IMG/VR virus record: IMGVR_UViG_3300009168_000066
Location: 1-42,429 of that record
DNA: 42,429 nucleotides
Strand: one strand, 5' to 3'
Source: a virus
Below, piece by piece: positions 32,224-40,158 of this stretch. The notes below the pieces were generated by a model, which was not told the origin of the DNA, did not search any database, and saw nothing but the letters and a program-made list of their open reading frames with translations. Within the stretch, counting starts at the first letter, position 1; every line of letters starts with the position of its first letter. Both the position numbers and the translations under genes were made by a program.

Positions 32224-33764
32224 AGACTCTTGTAAAAAGAGACTATCAAGAAAGACGCGTCAATGAAGTTCTTGATAACATAGAAGATGTTAAGACGATT
32301 GTATCACAACTCCCAACCGGAGGCGGAAAGACCGTCGAGTTCTCTCAAATCGCATTGAAGTATTATTTTAAACACAAGCGCAGTGTTGTAATTGCAGTTC
32401 ACAGGATTGAATTGCTTAATCAGGCAGTTAAAACCATTACCGCAGCAGGGATTACTCCCAAGGTTGTGACGTCAAAGACCAGAACTTTCCAGTACGGTTG
32501 TATTTATGTCTGTATGGTTAAAAGCTTAACCAATAGACTTCATTTGATTGAAGATGCTGGCCTTGTTATTATTGATGAGTGCCATGTTGCAGACTTTAAA
32601 CAGTTGCACGACATCTTTGACAAAGCAGTTATTGTCGGATTTACTGCCACCCCTATCTCCGCGACAAAGAAAGACCCGCTCAAGAACTACTACGAAAAAA
32701 TAGTCGTAGGTCCACAAATTAATGAGTTGATAGAAGATGGGCATCTCGCGCAAAACATTACGAGGTGTCCAAAGGAAGTTGTCGACTCTACCCAATTCGA
32801 GATTGACAATCGTAAAGGTGACTTCAACGAGCGCCAAATGTCAGACGAGTACAGTAAACCTCGTTGCGTTATAAACACAGTATACAACTACAGGAAGTAT
32901 TGTCGTCCAGAGAAAACTATAGTGTTTAACGTAACCAAGGAACACTCCAAGGCAGTTAACGATGCATTTCTTGATTGTGGATACAACAGTCGCCATCTTG
33001 ACTCCGATGCGTCCGAGGAAGAGAGGGCAGAAATCCTTAAATGGTTTGCAGAAAATGATGATGCTATCTTAAACAATGTTATGATAGCAACGGTTGGATT
33101 TGACGAGCCAACTATTAGAAATGTAATCTTGAATTTTTCGACATTGAGTTTAGTAAAGTTCCTGCAATGTTGTGGCAGAGGTGGAAGAAAATTACCGGAC
33201 AAAGATTCGTTCAACATCATAGACATGGGTGGCAACTGCATCCGCTTCGGTGATTGGAACGATGATAGAGACTGGGAAGCTTTGTTCTATGACCCTCCAA
33301 TACCAGGAAACGGAGTCGCTCCAGTTAAAACGTGTCCTAACTGTGAATGTTTGGTTCATGCTTCGACAATGACTTGCAATAATCTTACACCTAAAGGAGA
33401 AATTTGCGGTTACGAATGGGAGCGAAAAGAGAAAGCAGAAGAGAAGATAATGGAGGAGATGGTGGTTATAACTAGGCACATAGACATACCTAAGCTGATA
33501 AGTAAACACAAAGCCAAGCACGACTACTATACGTTTCTTGATATGGGAATCGAGGTAGTTAGAAGTCTGTATGCGGCATTTCCAGAACCAAGTGAAGGAT
33601 ACATTATTAAAGCATTTGATAAATACTATAATATGTGTATCACTTGGTATAGAGACACACTCGCTGGAAAAGATGGTAACATACTTGATATTTCTGATAG
33701 TAGCTGGCATATTACAAGAGCAAAAAACCACTTCAATAACTTAATTAAAAAAATGAAACCTTAA
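32220..33764 (+). CDS. superfamily 2 DNA/RNA helicase with C-terminal zinc-binding region
   Basis: 514 residues. Helicase motifs: I LPTGGGKT (about 31-38), II DECH (119-122), III FTATP (about 140-144), VI QCCGRGGR (316-323). The C-terminal region has a cysteine set CPNCEC (372-377), Cys386 and Cys396, a likely zinc ribbon. Such helicases serve phage replication or recombination (UvsW- or Rad25-like type). A charged linker (KAEEKIMEEM) leads to a helical domain. It starts inside the methyltransferase stop codon, and the primase-helicase begins nine bases after it, so all three are probably one operon. Confidence 0.9.
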   Translation: MKTLVKRDYQERRVNEVLDNIEDVKTIVSQLPTGGGKTVEFSQIALKYYFKHKRSVVIAVHRIELLNQAVKTITAAGITPKVVTSKTRTFQYGCIYVCMVKSLTNRLHLIEDAGLVIIDECHVADFKQLHDIFDKAVIVGFTATPISATKKDPLKNYYEKIVVGPQINELIEDGHLAQNITRCPKEVVDSTQFEIDNRKGDFNERQMSDEYSKPRCVINTVYNYRKYCRPEKTIVFNVTKEHSKAVNDAFLDCGYNSRHLDSDASEEERAEILKWFAENDDAILNNVMIATVGFDEPTIRNVILNFSTLSLVKFLQCCGRGGRKLPDKDSFNIIDMGGNCIRFGDWNDDRDWEALFYDPPIPGNGVAPVKTCPNCECLVHASTMTCNNLTPKGEICGYEWERKEKAEEKIMEEMVVITRHIDIPKLISKHKAKHDYYTFLDMGIEVVRSLYAAFPEPSEGYIIKAFDKYYNMCITWYRDTLAGKDGNILDISDSSWHITRAKNHFNNLIKKMKP

Positions 33765-33773
33765 AGAAAAGCT

Positions 33774-35966
33774 ATGCCAAAAGTCAGTGTATTTAGAAGT
33801 GTGGCGGAGGTAAGGAATCCGATATACTTCGACTTGATTGACTACCTGGAAAGAACGAGAGATGGTGAATGGGAAGACATTGTTACTAAATGTAGATTAA
33901 TTAGAGATAAAAAAGAAAGAGATGACTTCAAACGTTCCATGCCTACAACTACATTATCTGGTGAATTTGATTATAGAAGTGACTCCAGATTAATAACACA
34001 TAGCGGGTACATTGCTATGGATTTAGATAATGTAGATAATCTCGACGTTGAGTACGGTAAGTTAATCAGAGATAAATTTGTATTCTCAGTATTCATGAGC
34101 ACATCTGGTACTGGTTTACGAGTGTTGTTCAAAATAGAACCAGACAAACATAAAGAAGCGTTTATAGGAGTATCGCAATATCTATGGGATAAGTACAACC
34201 TTCAAGTTGATGTTAACAGTAGTGTCAGTAAGCCATATGTAGTTAGCTACGACCCTAACATCTATATTAACTATGGAGACGTTCCTACTTTCAAAAAGTA
34301 TGTAAAGGAAACTGTAATTAAGCAGGTGGAATTCTTCTACACACCTGGAGATTTCGAAGAGATATTAAACCAGATAACAGGAAGAAGAATAAATCTATGT
34401 GAAGATTATAACGATTGGGTAAGATGTGGATTCTCTATAGCTTCACATTTTGGGGAAAACGGAAGACAATTCTTCCACAAGATAAGTGAAATATCAGAGA
34501 AGTATAAAGTAAGTAGATGCAACAAGCAGTATGATTATTGCTTGAGGAATAAGTCCGCCAATCCAGTAAATATATCTACATTTTACTTCTTATGTAAACA
34601 GGCAGGAGTTAATATTTATTCCGAGCAAACTAAATCCATAATAAGAACAACTCGGAACGGAAAGAAAGCAGGATTATCAAAGGCACAGATAGTAAACAAT
34701 CTGTCGAAGTTCCAAGGGATAAACAACACAGAAAAGATAGTTGATACTGTATTTGAATCGCAGGTAAATGAAGAAGAAGATGAAGATTCGGTAATCAATT
34801 TGCTTGAAATGTTTATCAGCCACAGCTACTCATTGAAGATGAATGAAGTTACTGGTTACATAGAGGATGGAGGAGAAGCTTTAACGCCTAGCGATTTGAA
34901 TACAATCTTCATATCCGCAAAGAAAATAGTTCCGAAGTTGGATTACCAGCTTATGATACGTCTGCTTAAATCAGACTTTGTTCCGAAGTTTAATCCACTA
35001 TTCGAGTTCTTTGGCAGCGATGGCATACCGATTATACTTCCGCCAATGCCGGATGAACCAAAGCCAGTACACTCTCCTCTCATTTTCCAATTGGCTAAGA
35101 CAATAATTAATGACGACCCTGCGTTCACTCTGCACTTCGTCCGTAAATGGTTGGTTGGAATAGTATCTGCTGCACACAAAGTCCATTCACCATTGCTGCT
35201 GGCATTGTTAGGGCCGCAGAACACAGGCAAAACGGAATGGTTCAGAAGATTGTTTCCAAAGGAACTTCAACACTATTATGCTGAATCAAAATTGGACAAG
35301 GAGAAAGATGACGAGCTGTTAATGACAGAGAATTTACTTATTGTGGATGATGAGTTGGGAGGAAAGAGTAAGCAGGATAATAACAAATTGAAGAACATAA
35401 CATCGAAGCAATGGTTCTCACTTAGGCGGCCGTATGGAGACCACAATGAGAAAATATTGCGATTAGCAGTTCTTGGTGGTACGTCCAATACTCTGGAGAT
35501 AATGTCAGACCCGACAGGCAATAGAAGAATCATTCCTATTATAGTGAATGATATAGATAAGCATCTATACAATTCCATAGACAAAAAGGAATTGATGCTT
35601 GAAGCATTCAGACTGTACAAAGAAGGATTTGACTGGCGAATAATGTCAGATGACATACGATATCTTAACAAGGACAGAGAAAACTTTGAAATGATAGTAA
35701 AGGAGGGAGAGCTCCTGTCAAAGTATTTTATGTCCGGAGAAGGAATATGGCTATCCACAACTGAAATTATTGTGGAAATAGAAAATCTTACTCATCAGAA
35801 GTTGAGCACGTCTGCTATGGGAAGGGAACTTGATAAGCAAGGATTTGTAAAGAAATCAATGCGGATAAATTCCTTCCAGGTTACTAAAAAATGGGCGGTT
35901 GTACGGCAAAATAGACCGCAGTTACAAAAACCAAATGAAGAACAACCAGAAGATTTACCATTTTAA
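33774..35966 (+). CDS. primase-helicase (BT4734-like + VirE ATPase)
   Basis: 730 residues. The N-terminal 180 residues match the BT4734-like/VirE N-terminal primase fold, with Asp83 and Asp85 of MDLD, STSGTGLRVLFKIEP and SVSKPYVVSYDP. About 185-280 is helical and PriCT-2-like (DYNDWVRCGFSIASHFGENG). About 450-650 is a VirE-type P-loop helicase: Walker A GPQNTGKT (480-487), Walker B LLIVDDEL, and SDPTGNRRIIPI. The C-terminus is disordered and ends EDLPF, like an SSB tip. This domain combination is typical of Bacteroidota phages and mobile elements. It should prime and unwind DNA for phage replication. Confidence 0.88.
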   Translation: MPKVSVFRSVAEVRNPIYFDLIDYLERTRDGEWEDIVTKCRLIRDKKERDDFKRSMPTTTLSGEFDYRSDSRLITHSGYIAMDLDNVDNLDVEYGKLIRDKFVFSVFMSTSGTGLRVLFKIEPDKHKEAFIGVSQYLWDKYNLQVDVNSSVSKPYVVSYDPNIYINYGDVPTFKKYVKETVIKQVEFFYTPGDFEEILNQITGRRINLCEDYNDWVRCGFSIASHFGENGRQFFHKISEISEKYKVSRCNKQYDYCLRNKSANPVNISTFYFLCKQAGVNIYSEQTKSIIRTTRNGKKAGLSKAQIVNNLSKFQGINNTEKIVDTVFESQVNEEEDEDSVINLLEMFISHSYSLKMNEVTGYIEDGGEALTPSDLNTIFISAKKIVPKLDYQLMIRLLKSDFVPKFNPLFEFFGSDGIPIILPPMPDEPKPVHSPLIFQLAKTIINDDPAFTLHFVRKWLVGIVSAAHKVHSPLLLALLGPQNTGKTEWFRRLFPKELQHYYAESKLDKEKDDELLMTENLLIVDDELGGKSKQDNNKLKNITSKQWFSLRRPYGDHNEKILRLAVLGGTSNTLEIMSDPTGNRRIIPIIVNDIDKHLYNSIDKKELMLEAFRLYKEGFDWRIMSDDIRYLNKDRENFEMIVKEGELLSKYFMSGEGIWLSTTEIIVEIENLTHQKLSTSAMGRELDKQGFVKKSMRINSFQVTKKWAVVRQNRPQLQKPNEEQPEDLPF

Positions 35967-35979
35967 AAAATAAAAAACT

Positions 35980-36144
35980 ATGAAAACAGAAGATGAAGCA
36001 AGTATAGCCGCTTGCAAAATTCTAAGAGAGCATTTCATTGGATTAGACCATCCAAATATTGAAGCATATGATGATGACTATGTCATTAGAAACTATCCTT
36101 TTGAATGGTCATTATTTATGGATGGATGGAAGTTTAATAATTGA
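35980..36144 (+). CDS. small acidic protein of unknown function
   Basis: ATG 35980, after an A-rich leader, encodes 54 residues: MKTEDEASIAACKILREHF at the N-terminus and EWSLFMDGWKFNN at the end. It is acidic with an amphipathic first helix. It starts 13 bases after the primase-helicase stop and ends four bases before the next ATG, so it is probably translated. No family recognised. Confidence 0.6.
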   Translation: MKTEDEASIAACKILREHFIGLDHPNIEAYDDDYVIRNYPFEWSLFMDGWKFNN

Positions 36145-36148
36145 AAAA

Positions 36149-36346
36149 ATGTCACTAGAATCAATAGTAGCCAGAGTTAATATCTGGGACGAACGAAACA
36201 AGACAAAGAAGTTTACATTCTGTTGCCAACCGGAGTTGGCTCGTGATGTAAAGGCGGCTCTGGTTACTAGATTCGATGTGAAGTATAAATATGAAGGTTC
36301 TTGTCTGTGCAATATGTTAGCGCAATTCACAATCTGGCGGCGGTAG
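36149..36346 (+). CDS. small basic Cys-containing protein
   Basis: 65 residues from ATG 36149, preceded by an A run; an upstream in-frame ATG at 36059 would overlap the previous gene heavily and is less likely. It carries CC (FTFCCQPELA) and CLC (GSCLCNMLA) pairs that could bind a metal, and a final TIWRR. The TAG stop is followed by a gene-poor regulatory gap. Function unknown. Confidence 0.55.
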   Translation: MSLESIVARVNIWDERNKTKKFTFCCQPELARDVKAALVTRFDVKYKYEGSCLCNMLAQFTIWRR

Positions 36347-36350
36347 TATC

Positions 36351-36403
36351 GTTAAATTAATTTTAACATTTCGTTAACAATTTTAACATAATGTTAACAT
36401 TAT
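36351..36403. promoter_or_regulatory. TTAAC repeat cluster with a 16-bp perfect palindrome
   Basis: The gap 36347-36489 begins with GTTAAATTAATTTTAAC, then CGTTAAC, TTTTAAC, and the perfect palindrome ATAATGTTAACATTAT (36388-36403). TTTTAACAT occurs twice and GTTAAC twice. A similar cluster lies at 27211-27260. This is the likely operator/promoter of the early gene block that starts at 36490. The downstream part (36404-36489) is AT-rich and could hold the promoter, but I cannot fix its -7 and -33 boxes. Confidence 0.55.
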
Positions 36404-36489
36404 ATGTCACATATATGTAGTATATTGTGTTATATTCGAAATCCGCTCTCTACCGCAGCATCTGCACTGGGAGTACAAAAATCACCACT

Positions 36490-36681
36490 ATGGAAGAAAA
36501 GATAGAAGACATGATGTTCTCCGTTGATGACGCAGAACCTTGCACATTAGCAGATTTTATGTATGCCAATCAAGAAGACTGGGATACGGTATTATCGTTT
36601 TTAGATCAATTACCAACTATGAAAGTTGGAGATGAATTCATCTGTGGCCCTCATTCTTCACCTGTAATTCGCACAAAATGA
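36490..36681 (+). CDS. small acidic early protein, unknown
   Basis: 63 residues from ATG 36490; the upstream in-frame ATG (36427) would put the start in the regulatory gap and is not preferred. Very acidic (EEKIEDMMFSVDDAEPC; NQEDWDTVLSFLDQL). Acidic small early proteins of phages often bind or mimic DNA-binding surfaces, but nothing specific is seen. It overlaps the next gene by ATGA. Confidence 0.6.
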   Translation: MEEKIEDMMFSVDDAEPCTLADFMYANQEDWDTVLSFLDQLPTMKVGDEFICGPHSSPVIRTK

Positions 36682-36992
36682 CAAACGAATTAAAAGCTCG
36701 CTTAATCAAAGACGCATTGCGCGAAGAGAAGCGTTGTATGCTTCACTTCAAATCGACAACCAAAGCACCTATGTTTGGTTTCCCAGTACATGATGAAGCA
36801 ATGTTTGCTAAGGGATTTGTTCGTTTCGTGCCGGAGGGGAAGATAATGATTCTTCGCCGTGGAGCGAATCTTGACATGGTATCAAAATTAATAACTCTCG
36901 ACTCTGTGTTCGTGGTCAAAATCGTTGACCGCTGCGTAGACGACATTGAATTAGACTATGAAAAACAGAGAAGAAATTCTAGCAACGCGTAG
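36678..36992 (+). CDS. early protein of unknown function
   Basis: 104 residues, basic N-terminus (KARLIKDALREEKRC), then a strand-rich middle (APMFGFPVHDEAMFAKGFV, FVPEGKIMILRR) and an acidic then basic C-terminus. It could be a small beta-barrel. ATGA coupling to the previous gene and a 35-base overlap with the next mark it as part of the early operon. Confidence 0.65.
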   Translation: MTNELKARLIKDALREEKRCMLHFKSTTKAPMFGFPVHDEAMFAKGFVRFVPEGKIMILRRGANLDMVSKLITLDSVFVVKIVDRCVDDIELDYEKQRRNSSNA

Positions 36993-37209
36993 GAGCAAAC
37001 AGTTCAAAGCGGAATGTATCCGTATAATTGAAGTCTACGACGAAAATTATCTAAAAAGCGAAGTTCGCAGATTGACCAAAAATATAGCAATTTATAAAGC
37101 TAGGATATTTGAAGGCAATACTGCAAACAACGAAATAAAGGACGAGATAAAGTATCTGTCCAAATTTAAGCGCAATATTAACTTCATCTTAAAAAATCCA
37201 AAGAAATGA
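36958..37209 (+). CDS. small basic helical early protein
   Basis: 83 residues starting in the last codons of the previous gene. Strongly basic and helical throughout (ILATRRSKQFKAECIRII, LKSEVRRLTKNIAIYKARI, YLSKFKRNINFILKNPKK), likely a helical bundle or coiled coil that binds nucleic acid. No family recognised. ATGA overlap with the next gene. Confidence 0.6.
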   Translation: MKNREEILATRRSKQFKAECIRIIEVYDENYLKSEVRRLTKNIAIYKARIFEGNTANNEIKDEIKYLSKFKRNINFILKNPKK

Positions 37210-37484
37210 ACTACAGAACTTACAACATTGACGCGGCTATTAATCTCCGTAATAAAACATGGATACAGGCAGGTTACCAAAAATTTTGTTCTCGTCAAGA
37301 GCAATACAAAGTAATATCTTTTAAAGACAGTGTTAAGTTTACAAATCTTGATGCATATGAAGATATTCCAGATTGCTGGATTGCCGTAACAGACTTTAAG
37401 CAAGGAAGTGTACCAACTCGCAAGTATTACACCAAAGAAATATGGAAACAAGCATGGAGCGCATATCGTGCTATCGGAAAATAA
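37206..37484 (+). CDS. early protein of unknown function
   Basis: 92 residues, mixed fold with aromatic residues (WIQAGYQKF, CWIAVTDFKQGSVPTRKYY, WKQAWSAYRAIGK). The C-terminal Trp-rich basic helix may contact nucleic acid or protein. A 28-base gap follows before the coiled-coil gene at 37513. Not recognised. Confidence 0.6.
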   Translation: MNYRTYNIDAAINLRNKTWIQAGYQKFCSRQEQYKVISFKDSVKFTNLDAYEDIPDCWIAVTDFKQGSVPTRKYYTKEIWKQAWSAYRAIGK

Positions 37485-37512
37485 ATTCTAATATCTATAA
37501 AAAATCACAGAA

Positions 37513-37959
37513 ATGGGACAGACAATGTATAATGGTCAGTTAGTTCAGACAGAAGATTGCACTCCAACATGGGAGGCAGCACTTCCAATTTATTTGACAG
37601 CATACGAGAACGGAAATCGTGTAGCTTTATCGGAATTGACCAGAATGGCAAAATCTCTTGACGAAAAGAACGAACACGTTAAAGAACTTTGCGCAAAGAT
37701 TAACGAACTGAACGAGACTATTGAAATCATGGACGACGAGAAAAACATTCTCGCATCAAAAACTTACGACTTGGAAAAGCAACTGGAAAAATTGACTCAA
37801 GAAAACGAAAGCTATAAGAAAGTTAATAAAGTAATGATAGATCTTTGCAACAAACATGGTATTGAGGCAATTTCTTACCAACAAATGATTAAGAACCTGG
37901 ACGCTCGACTTGACAATCTCGAAACCGAACTTGAACTATTAAAAAATGCGCAAGAATAA
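37513..37959 (+). CDS. coiled-coil early protein
   Basis: 148 residues. After a short N-terminal segment (MYNGQLVQTEDCTPTWEAAL), residues about 38-148 form a near-continuous heptad-rich coiled coil (INELNETIEIMDDEKNILAS; LEKQLEKLTQENESY; LDARLDNLETELELLKN). There is a possible break at about 105-118 around a Cys-Asn-Lys-His. It would form dimers or trimers. Function unknown; its last 14 bases overlap the next gene. Confidence 0.7.
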   Translation: MGQTMYNGQLVQTEDCTPTWEAALPIYLTAYENGNRVALSELTRMAKSLDEKNEHVKELCAKINELNETIEIMDDEKNILASKTYDLEKQLEKLTQENESYKKVNKVMIDLCNKHGIEAISYQQMIKNLDARLDNLETELELLKNAQE

Positions 37960-38263
37960 AAAACAGCATGCGGAACTTCCTTCTCTCTTTGGGGATAATG
38001 AATCTGTTGTTGGTTCCACAAAGAATTTAAACGAAGTTGCAAAACTAAAAGCCAAGACAATTCTTGATGTGTCTAAATTGGGTTTAGTTGCTAGCGACTT
38101 CGGTGAATATATTGAGAAAGGAAGAGGAAATACGCTCTCATGGAAACCTTCAACTTACAATCAAGTTGAAGTAGTTGTAATGGAATCTAAGGAAATAAAA
38201 GTCGAGCACGAAAAGGACGAGCGCGACGATTTTGATAAAAAGAAAAACTGGTTTAAAAAATGA
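37946..38263 (+). CDS. early protein of unknown function, charged C-terminus
   Basis: 105 residues. Basic start (MRKNKKQHAELPSLFG), a central helix (LNEVAKLKAKTILDVSKLGL), then a strand (YNQVEVVVMESKEIKVE) and a highly charged DERDDFDKKKNWFKK tail. It overlaps its neighbours on both sides (14 bases, then ATGA). No family recognised. Confidence 0.6.
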   Translation: MRKNKKQHAELPSLFGDNESVVGSTKNLNEVAKLKAKTILDVSKLGLVASDFGEYIEKGRGNTLSWKPSTYNQVEVVVMESKEIKVEHEKDERDDFDKKKNWFKK

Positions 38264-38598
38264 AACAAGAGAGGTCTATTTTCAGCGAAGAACAACGGTT
38301 AGCAGTCTATGAAAAAGCTTTGGACATTCACTTCCAAAGAACAACAATGTATTTTAGTTTATGTTCCTGCATGAAGAAAGCAATTGGTACTTTATTTCCG
38401 GAGCATTACGATGATGTATTTACTGCGGAAGATTTCCACGAATTCATCACGAACTTTCCAGAGTTTTTATCTTTAAGGGGAGATGAAACCGAGCCCGGAG
38501 ATTACTGGTTCGACCCTTTCGATTTTGAAGTTAGAGTTTTAGCAATGTCTTACATTATTAACCAATTAAAACCGGCAGATGAGACAGTTGACGCCTAA
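38260..38598 (+). CDS. small acidic phage protein, paralogue of its downstream neighbour
   Basis: 112 residues. Pattern: an N-terminal helix (EEQRLAVYEKALD), a FSLCSCMKKAI helix, an acidic segment with FPEFLSL, a YWFDPFD turn and a final helix. The downstream gene has the same order, and the family is one I have often seen among small Bacteroidota phage proteins, without a known role. The 20-base overlap with the next gene is consistent with tandem duplication. Confidence 0.6.
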   Translation: MKQERSIFSEEQRLAVYEKALDIHFQRTTMYFSLCSCMKKAIGTLFPEHYDDVFTAEDFHEFITNFPEFLSLRGDETEPGDYWFDPFDFEVRVLAMSYIINQLKPADETVDA

Positions 38599-38914
38599 AG
38601 AACGTTTTGACCTATATAGCTGGTTGGACGACCAGTATTACTATGACCCTAAGCCAGGAGGAATGTGCTATCACATAAGATGGTATCTTGGTCATGAAGG
38701 ATTTGGAGCAACACAAGAAGAAATAGATGACATGGAAGAAGATGAAATTTTTAGGTATTTGCCAGAATTGTTTGAACAGAAACCTCCTTTATCAGAAAGG
38801 AAAGGATTTCTTTTCTGGTATCCGTCTGAAGACATAAAATCTCGTCGATTTATAATCCAAAAAGCAAGAACAAGATGCTTAAAAATAGTACAGGAAGCTT
38901 CGATATCGAAATAG
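38579..38914 (+). CDS. small acidic phage protein, paralogue of its upstream neighbour
   Basis: 111 residues with the same outline as the previous protein: KERFDLYSWLDD, GMCYHIRWYLG, an acidic EEIDDMEEDE run, YLPELFEQKP, then FLFWYPSED and SRRFIIQKA. It is rich in Tyr, Trp and Asp. Function unknown. The TAG stop lies well inside the next gene (40-base overlap). Confidence 0.6.
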   Translation: MRQLTPKERFDLYSWLDDQYYYDPKPGGMCYHIRWYLGHEGFGATQEEIDDMEEDEIFRYLPELFEQKPPLSERKGFLFWYPSEDIKSRRFIIQKARTRCLKIVQEASISK

Positions 38915-39090
38915 TAGATGGCAACTATGTCCTCAAAATTAAAAATGGGACAGTTTATGCTCAGTTCACTCTAGATATGTCAAGGAAAGATATACCTATC
39001 ATTGTTAAATCGCAAGTATCCCTCTTTCAGAGGGTGCTTGCAAAATGGACAAAAAATGAGAAAGAGACTGATGGTCTTGGAAAAGTTTAA
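38875..39090 (+). CDS. small early protein, beta-rich
   Basis: 71 residues, starting 40 bases inside the preceding gene. The N-terminal half is a beta-hairpin-like segment (SFDIEIVDGNYVLKIKNGTV), followed by basic helical sequence (VLAKWTKNEKET). An alternative view is that the true start is further in, but no other ATG fits as well. Unknown function. Confidence 0.5.
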   Translation: MLKNSTGSFDIEIVDGNYVLKIKNGTVYAQFTLDMSRKDIPIIVKSQVSLFQRVLAKWTKNEKETDGLGKV

Positions 39091-39322
39091 GATGTTCTAT
39101 GACGAGGAGTTCGAATGCTATTTCTCGGAATACTTCCCAAATATGTGCATATATTCTTTTGAAGATATGTTCAACGTAGTAAACCCATGCGGAGAAATCC
39201 ACGTTGATTTAAGATTCTTTGAAATGAAATCTGTACGAGCAGCGCAACTAATAATCGAAGATATTGTATATGCAAAGCACCCTCAACATCTTCATTTTTC
39301 TTCACCAATGTTTAATAATTAA
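39056..39322 (+). CDS. small early protein, unknown
   Basis: 88 residues from ATG 39056, chosen because it follows an A run; an upstream start (39002) would be mostly inside the previous gene, and ATG 39092 would start just after that gene's stop. The core is acidic and aromatic (MFYDEEFECYFSEYFPNMC; FNVVNPCGEIHVDLRFFEM) with a His-rich end. Not recognised. Confidence 0.55.
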   Translation: MRKRLMVLEKFKMFYDEEFECYFSEYFPNMCIYSFEDMFNVVNPCGEIHVDLRFFEMKSVRAAQLIIEDIVYAKHPQHLHFSSPMFNN

Positions 39323-39325
39323 TCT

Positions 39326-39568
39326 ATGGACTTAAACAAATTTGAACAAGCAGTAGTTTATCGAGAAAATCTTAAGGATTTAAAAAAACAGTTAGAGCAA
39401 TGGAAAGTATGTGATTCTCTTTTTGAACCAAGAATTAAAGCCAAGGAAGGAGGATATCTTTATCCATGCTGGATTTTGCAAGAAGAATTTGTTTTACTTA
39501 AAAATACAGTTATCAATCGTCTTGAAAGAGACTTAAAATACCTGGAAGACCAGTTCAACAGCTTATGA
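39326..39568 (+). CDS. coiled-coil small early protein
   Basis: 80 residues. Two helical stretches (FEQAVVYRENLKDLKKQLEQW and LKNTVINRLERDLKYLEDQ) flank a turn with YLYPCWIL, so a helical hairpin is likely. Not recognised. Its TGA overlaps the start of the membrane protein gene (ATGA). Confidence 0.6.
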   Translation: MDLNKFEQAVVYRENLKDLKKQLEQWKVCDSLFEPRIKAKEGGYLYPCWILQEEFVLLKNTVINRLERDLKYLEDQFNSL

Positions 39569-39735
39569 AAATATTAACTTTTCTAATTAAGTTAGAGATG
39601 GTATTAATATCTTTAATACTATTGGTTAATATATTTCTAAACGAAACTGTTCTATACCAGATTTTAATATGCTTGATAATTGTATTTGTCTTCACTCTTT
39701 TATTCATACTAGAATACTACAAAAATGAAAATTGA
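39565..39735 (+). CDS. two-helix membrane protein of the early region
   Basis: 56 residues from ATG 39565, overlapping the previous TGA. Two hydrophobic segments: about residues 4-25 (around MVLISLILLVNIFLN) and about 30-50 (ILICLIIVFVFTLLFIL), ending EYYKNEN. It overlaps the next gene by 11 bases. It is an inner-membrane protein of unknown role; superinfection exclusion or another membrane effect is only a possibility. Confidence 0.65.
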   Translation: MKILTFLIKLEMVLISLILLVNIFLNETVLYQILICLIIVFVFTLLFILEYYKNEN

Positions 39736-39940
39736 AACCGCGCTATTTATCTCGGAAAGCGAGCCTTGCAAGGAATTTTACCAGCATTACTCCATAGACA
39801 ACGGAACTTTTACAACAAGATATGAAGTTCCTGTTCTTAATCCAGTGGCTAAATTTAATCTTAAGCCTAAAACTGGAAAAACAGTTCCACAAATTAGTTG
39901 CTTTATTACTAACGGAGAGAAAACAAAAATGCCATTTTAA
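39725..39940 (+). CDS. small early protein ending in MPF
   Basis: 71 residues, strand-rich (KIETALFISESEPCKEF, then FTTRYEVPVLNPVAKFNL), with a C-terminal GEKTKMPF. The final Pro-Phe recalls the SSB-type tip, but it lacks acidic residues there, so the resemblance may be chance. No family recognised. Confidence 0.6.
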   Translation: MKIETALFISESEPCKEFYQHYSIDNGTFTTRYEVPVLNPVAKFNLKPKTGKTVPQISCFITNGEKTKMPF

Positions 39941-39942
39941 CT

Positions 39943-40158
39943 ATGAGCCCAATTGAACAGATGGAAATTACCATCAAGAATGCAGGATTGCAATTTTTCG
40001 GAGAAGAAGTTCCGGATGAAGATATTACGGTACTTGATATGGCAGAAATTGGTTCGATATTTGTCAGGAAGAGCACAAAACAAAGCTTCCTGTTTGTGAC
40101 TCATCCTAAAATGGTTGAAGGAGAACTCCAAGTAAGGTCATGCGTGATACGGTTATAA
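39943..40158 (+). CDS. small early protein, member of a three-gene paralogous set (A)
   Basis: 71 residues. The C-terminal half follows the shared pattern: DEDITVLDMAEIGSIFV, then STKQSFLFVTHP and a final VRSCVIRL. The genes at 41518 and 42021 show the same [DE]-I, then IG-x-x-F, K-x-x-F-x-F order. Function unknown. Its last 19 bases overlap the next gene. Confidence 0.6.
   Translation: MSPIEQMEITIKNAGLQFFGEEVPDEDITVLDMAEIGSIFVRKSTKQSFLFVTHPKMVEGELQVRSCVIRL

Noticed and set aside
33192-33731. 179-codon open frame on the - strand
   Set aside because: Antisense to the helicase C-terminal region with its zinc cysteines; composition is that of a reverse-complement shadow and no start signal is visible.
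35276-35758. 160-codon open frame on the - strand
   Set aside because: It lies wholly inside the VirE ATPase domain of the primase-helicase, has Ser/Leu-rich composition typical of an antisense shadow, and no minus-strand gene neighbours.
36059-36148. Longer N-terminus for the 36149 gene
   Set aside because: The extension would run through the better-supported small gene at 35980-36144 and is Met-rich low-complexity sequence; ATG 36149 with its A-rich leader fits better.
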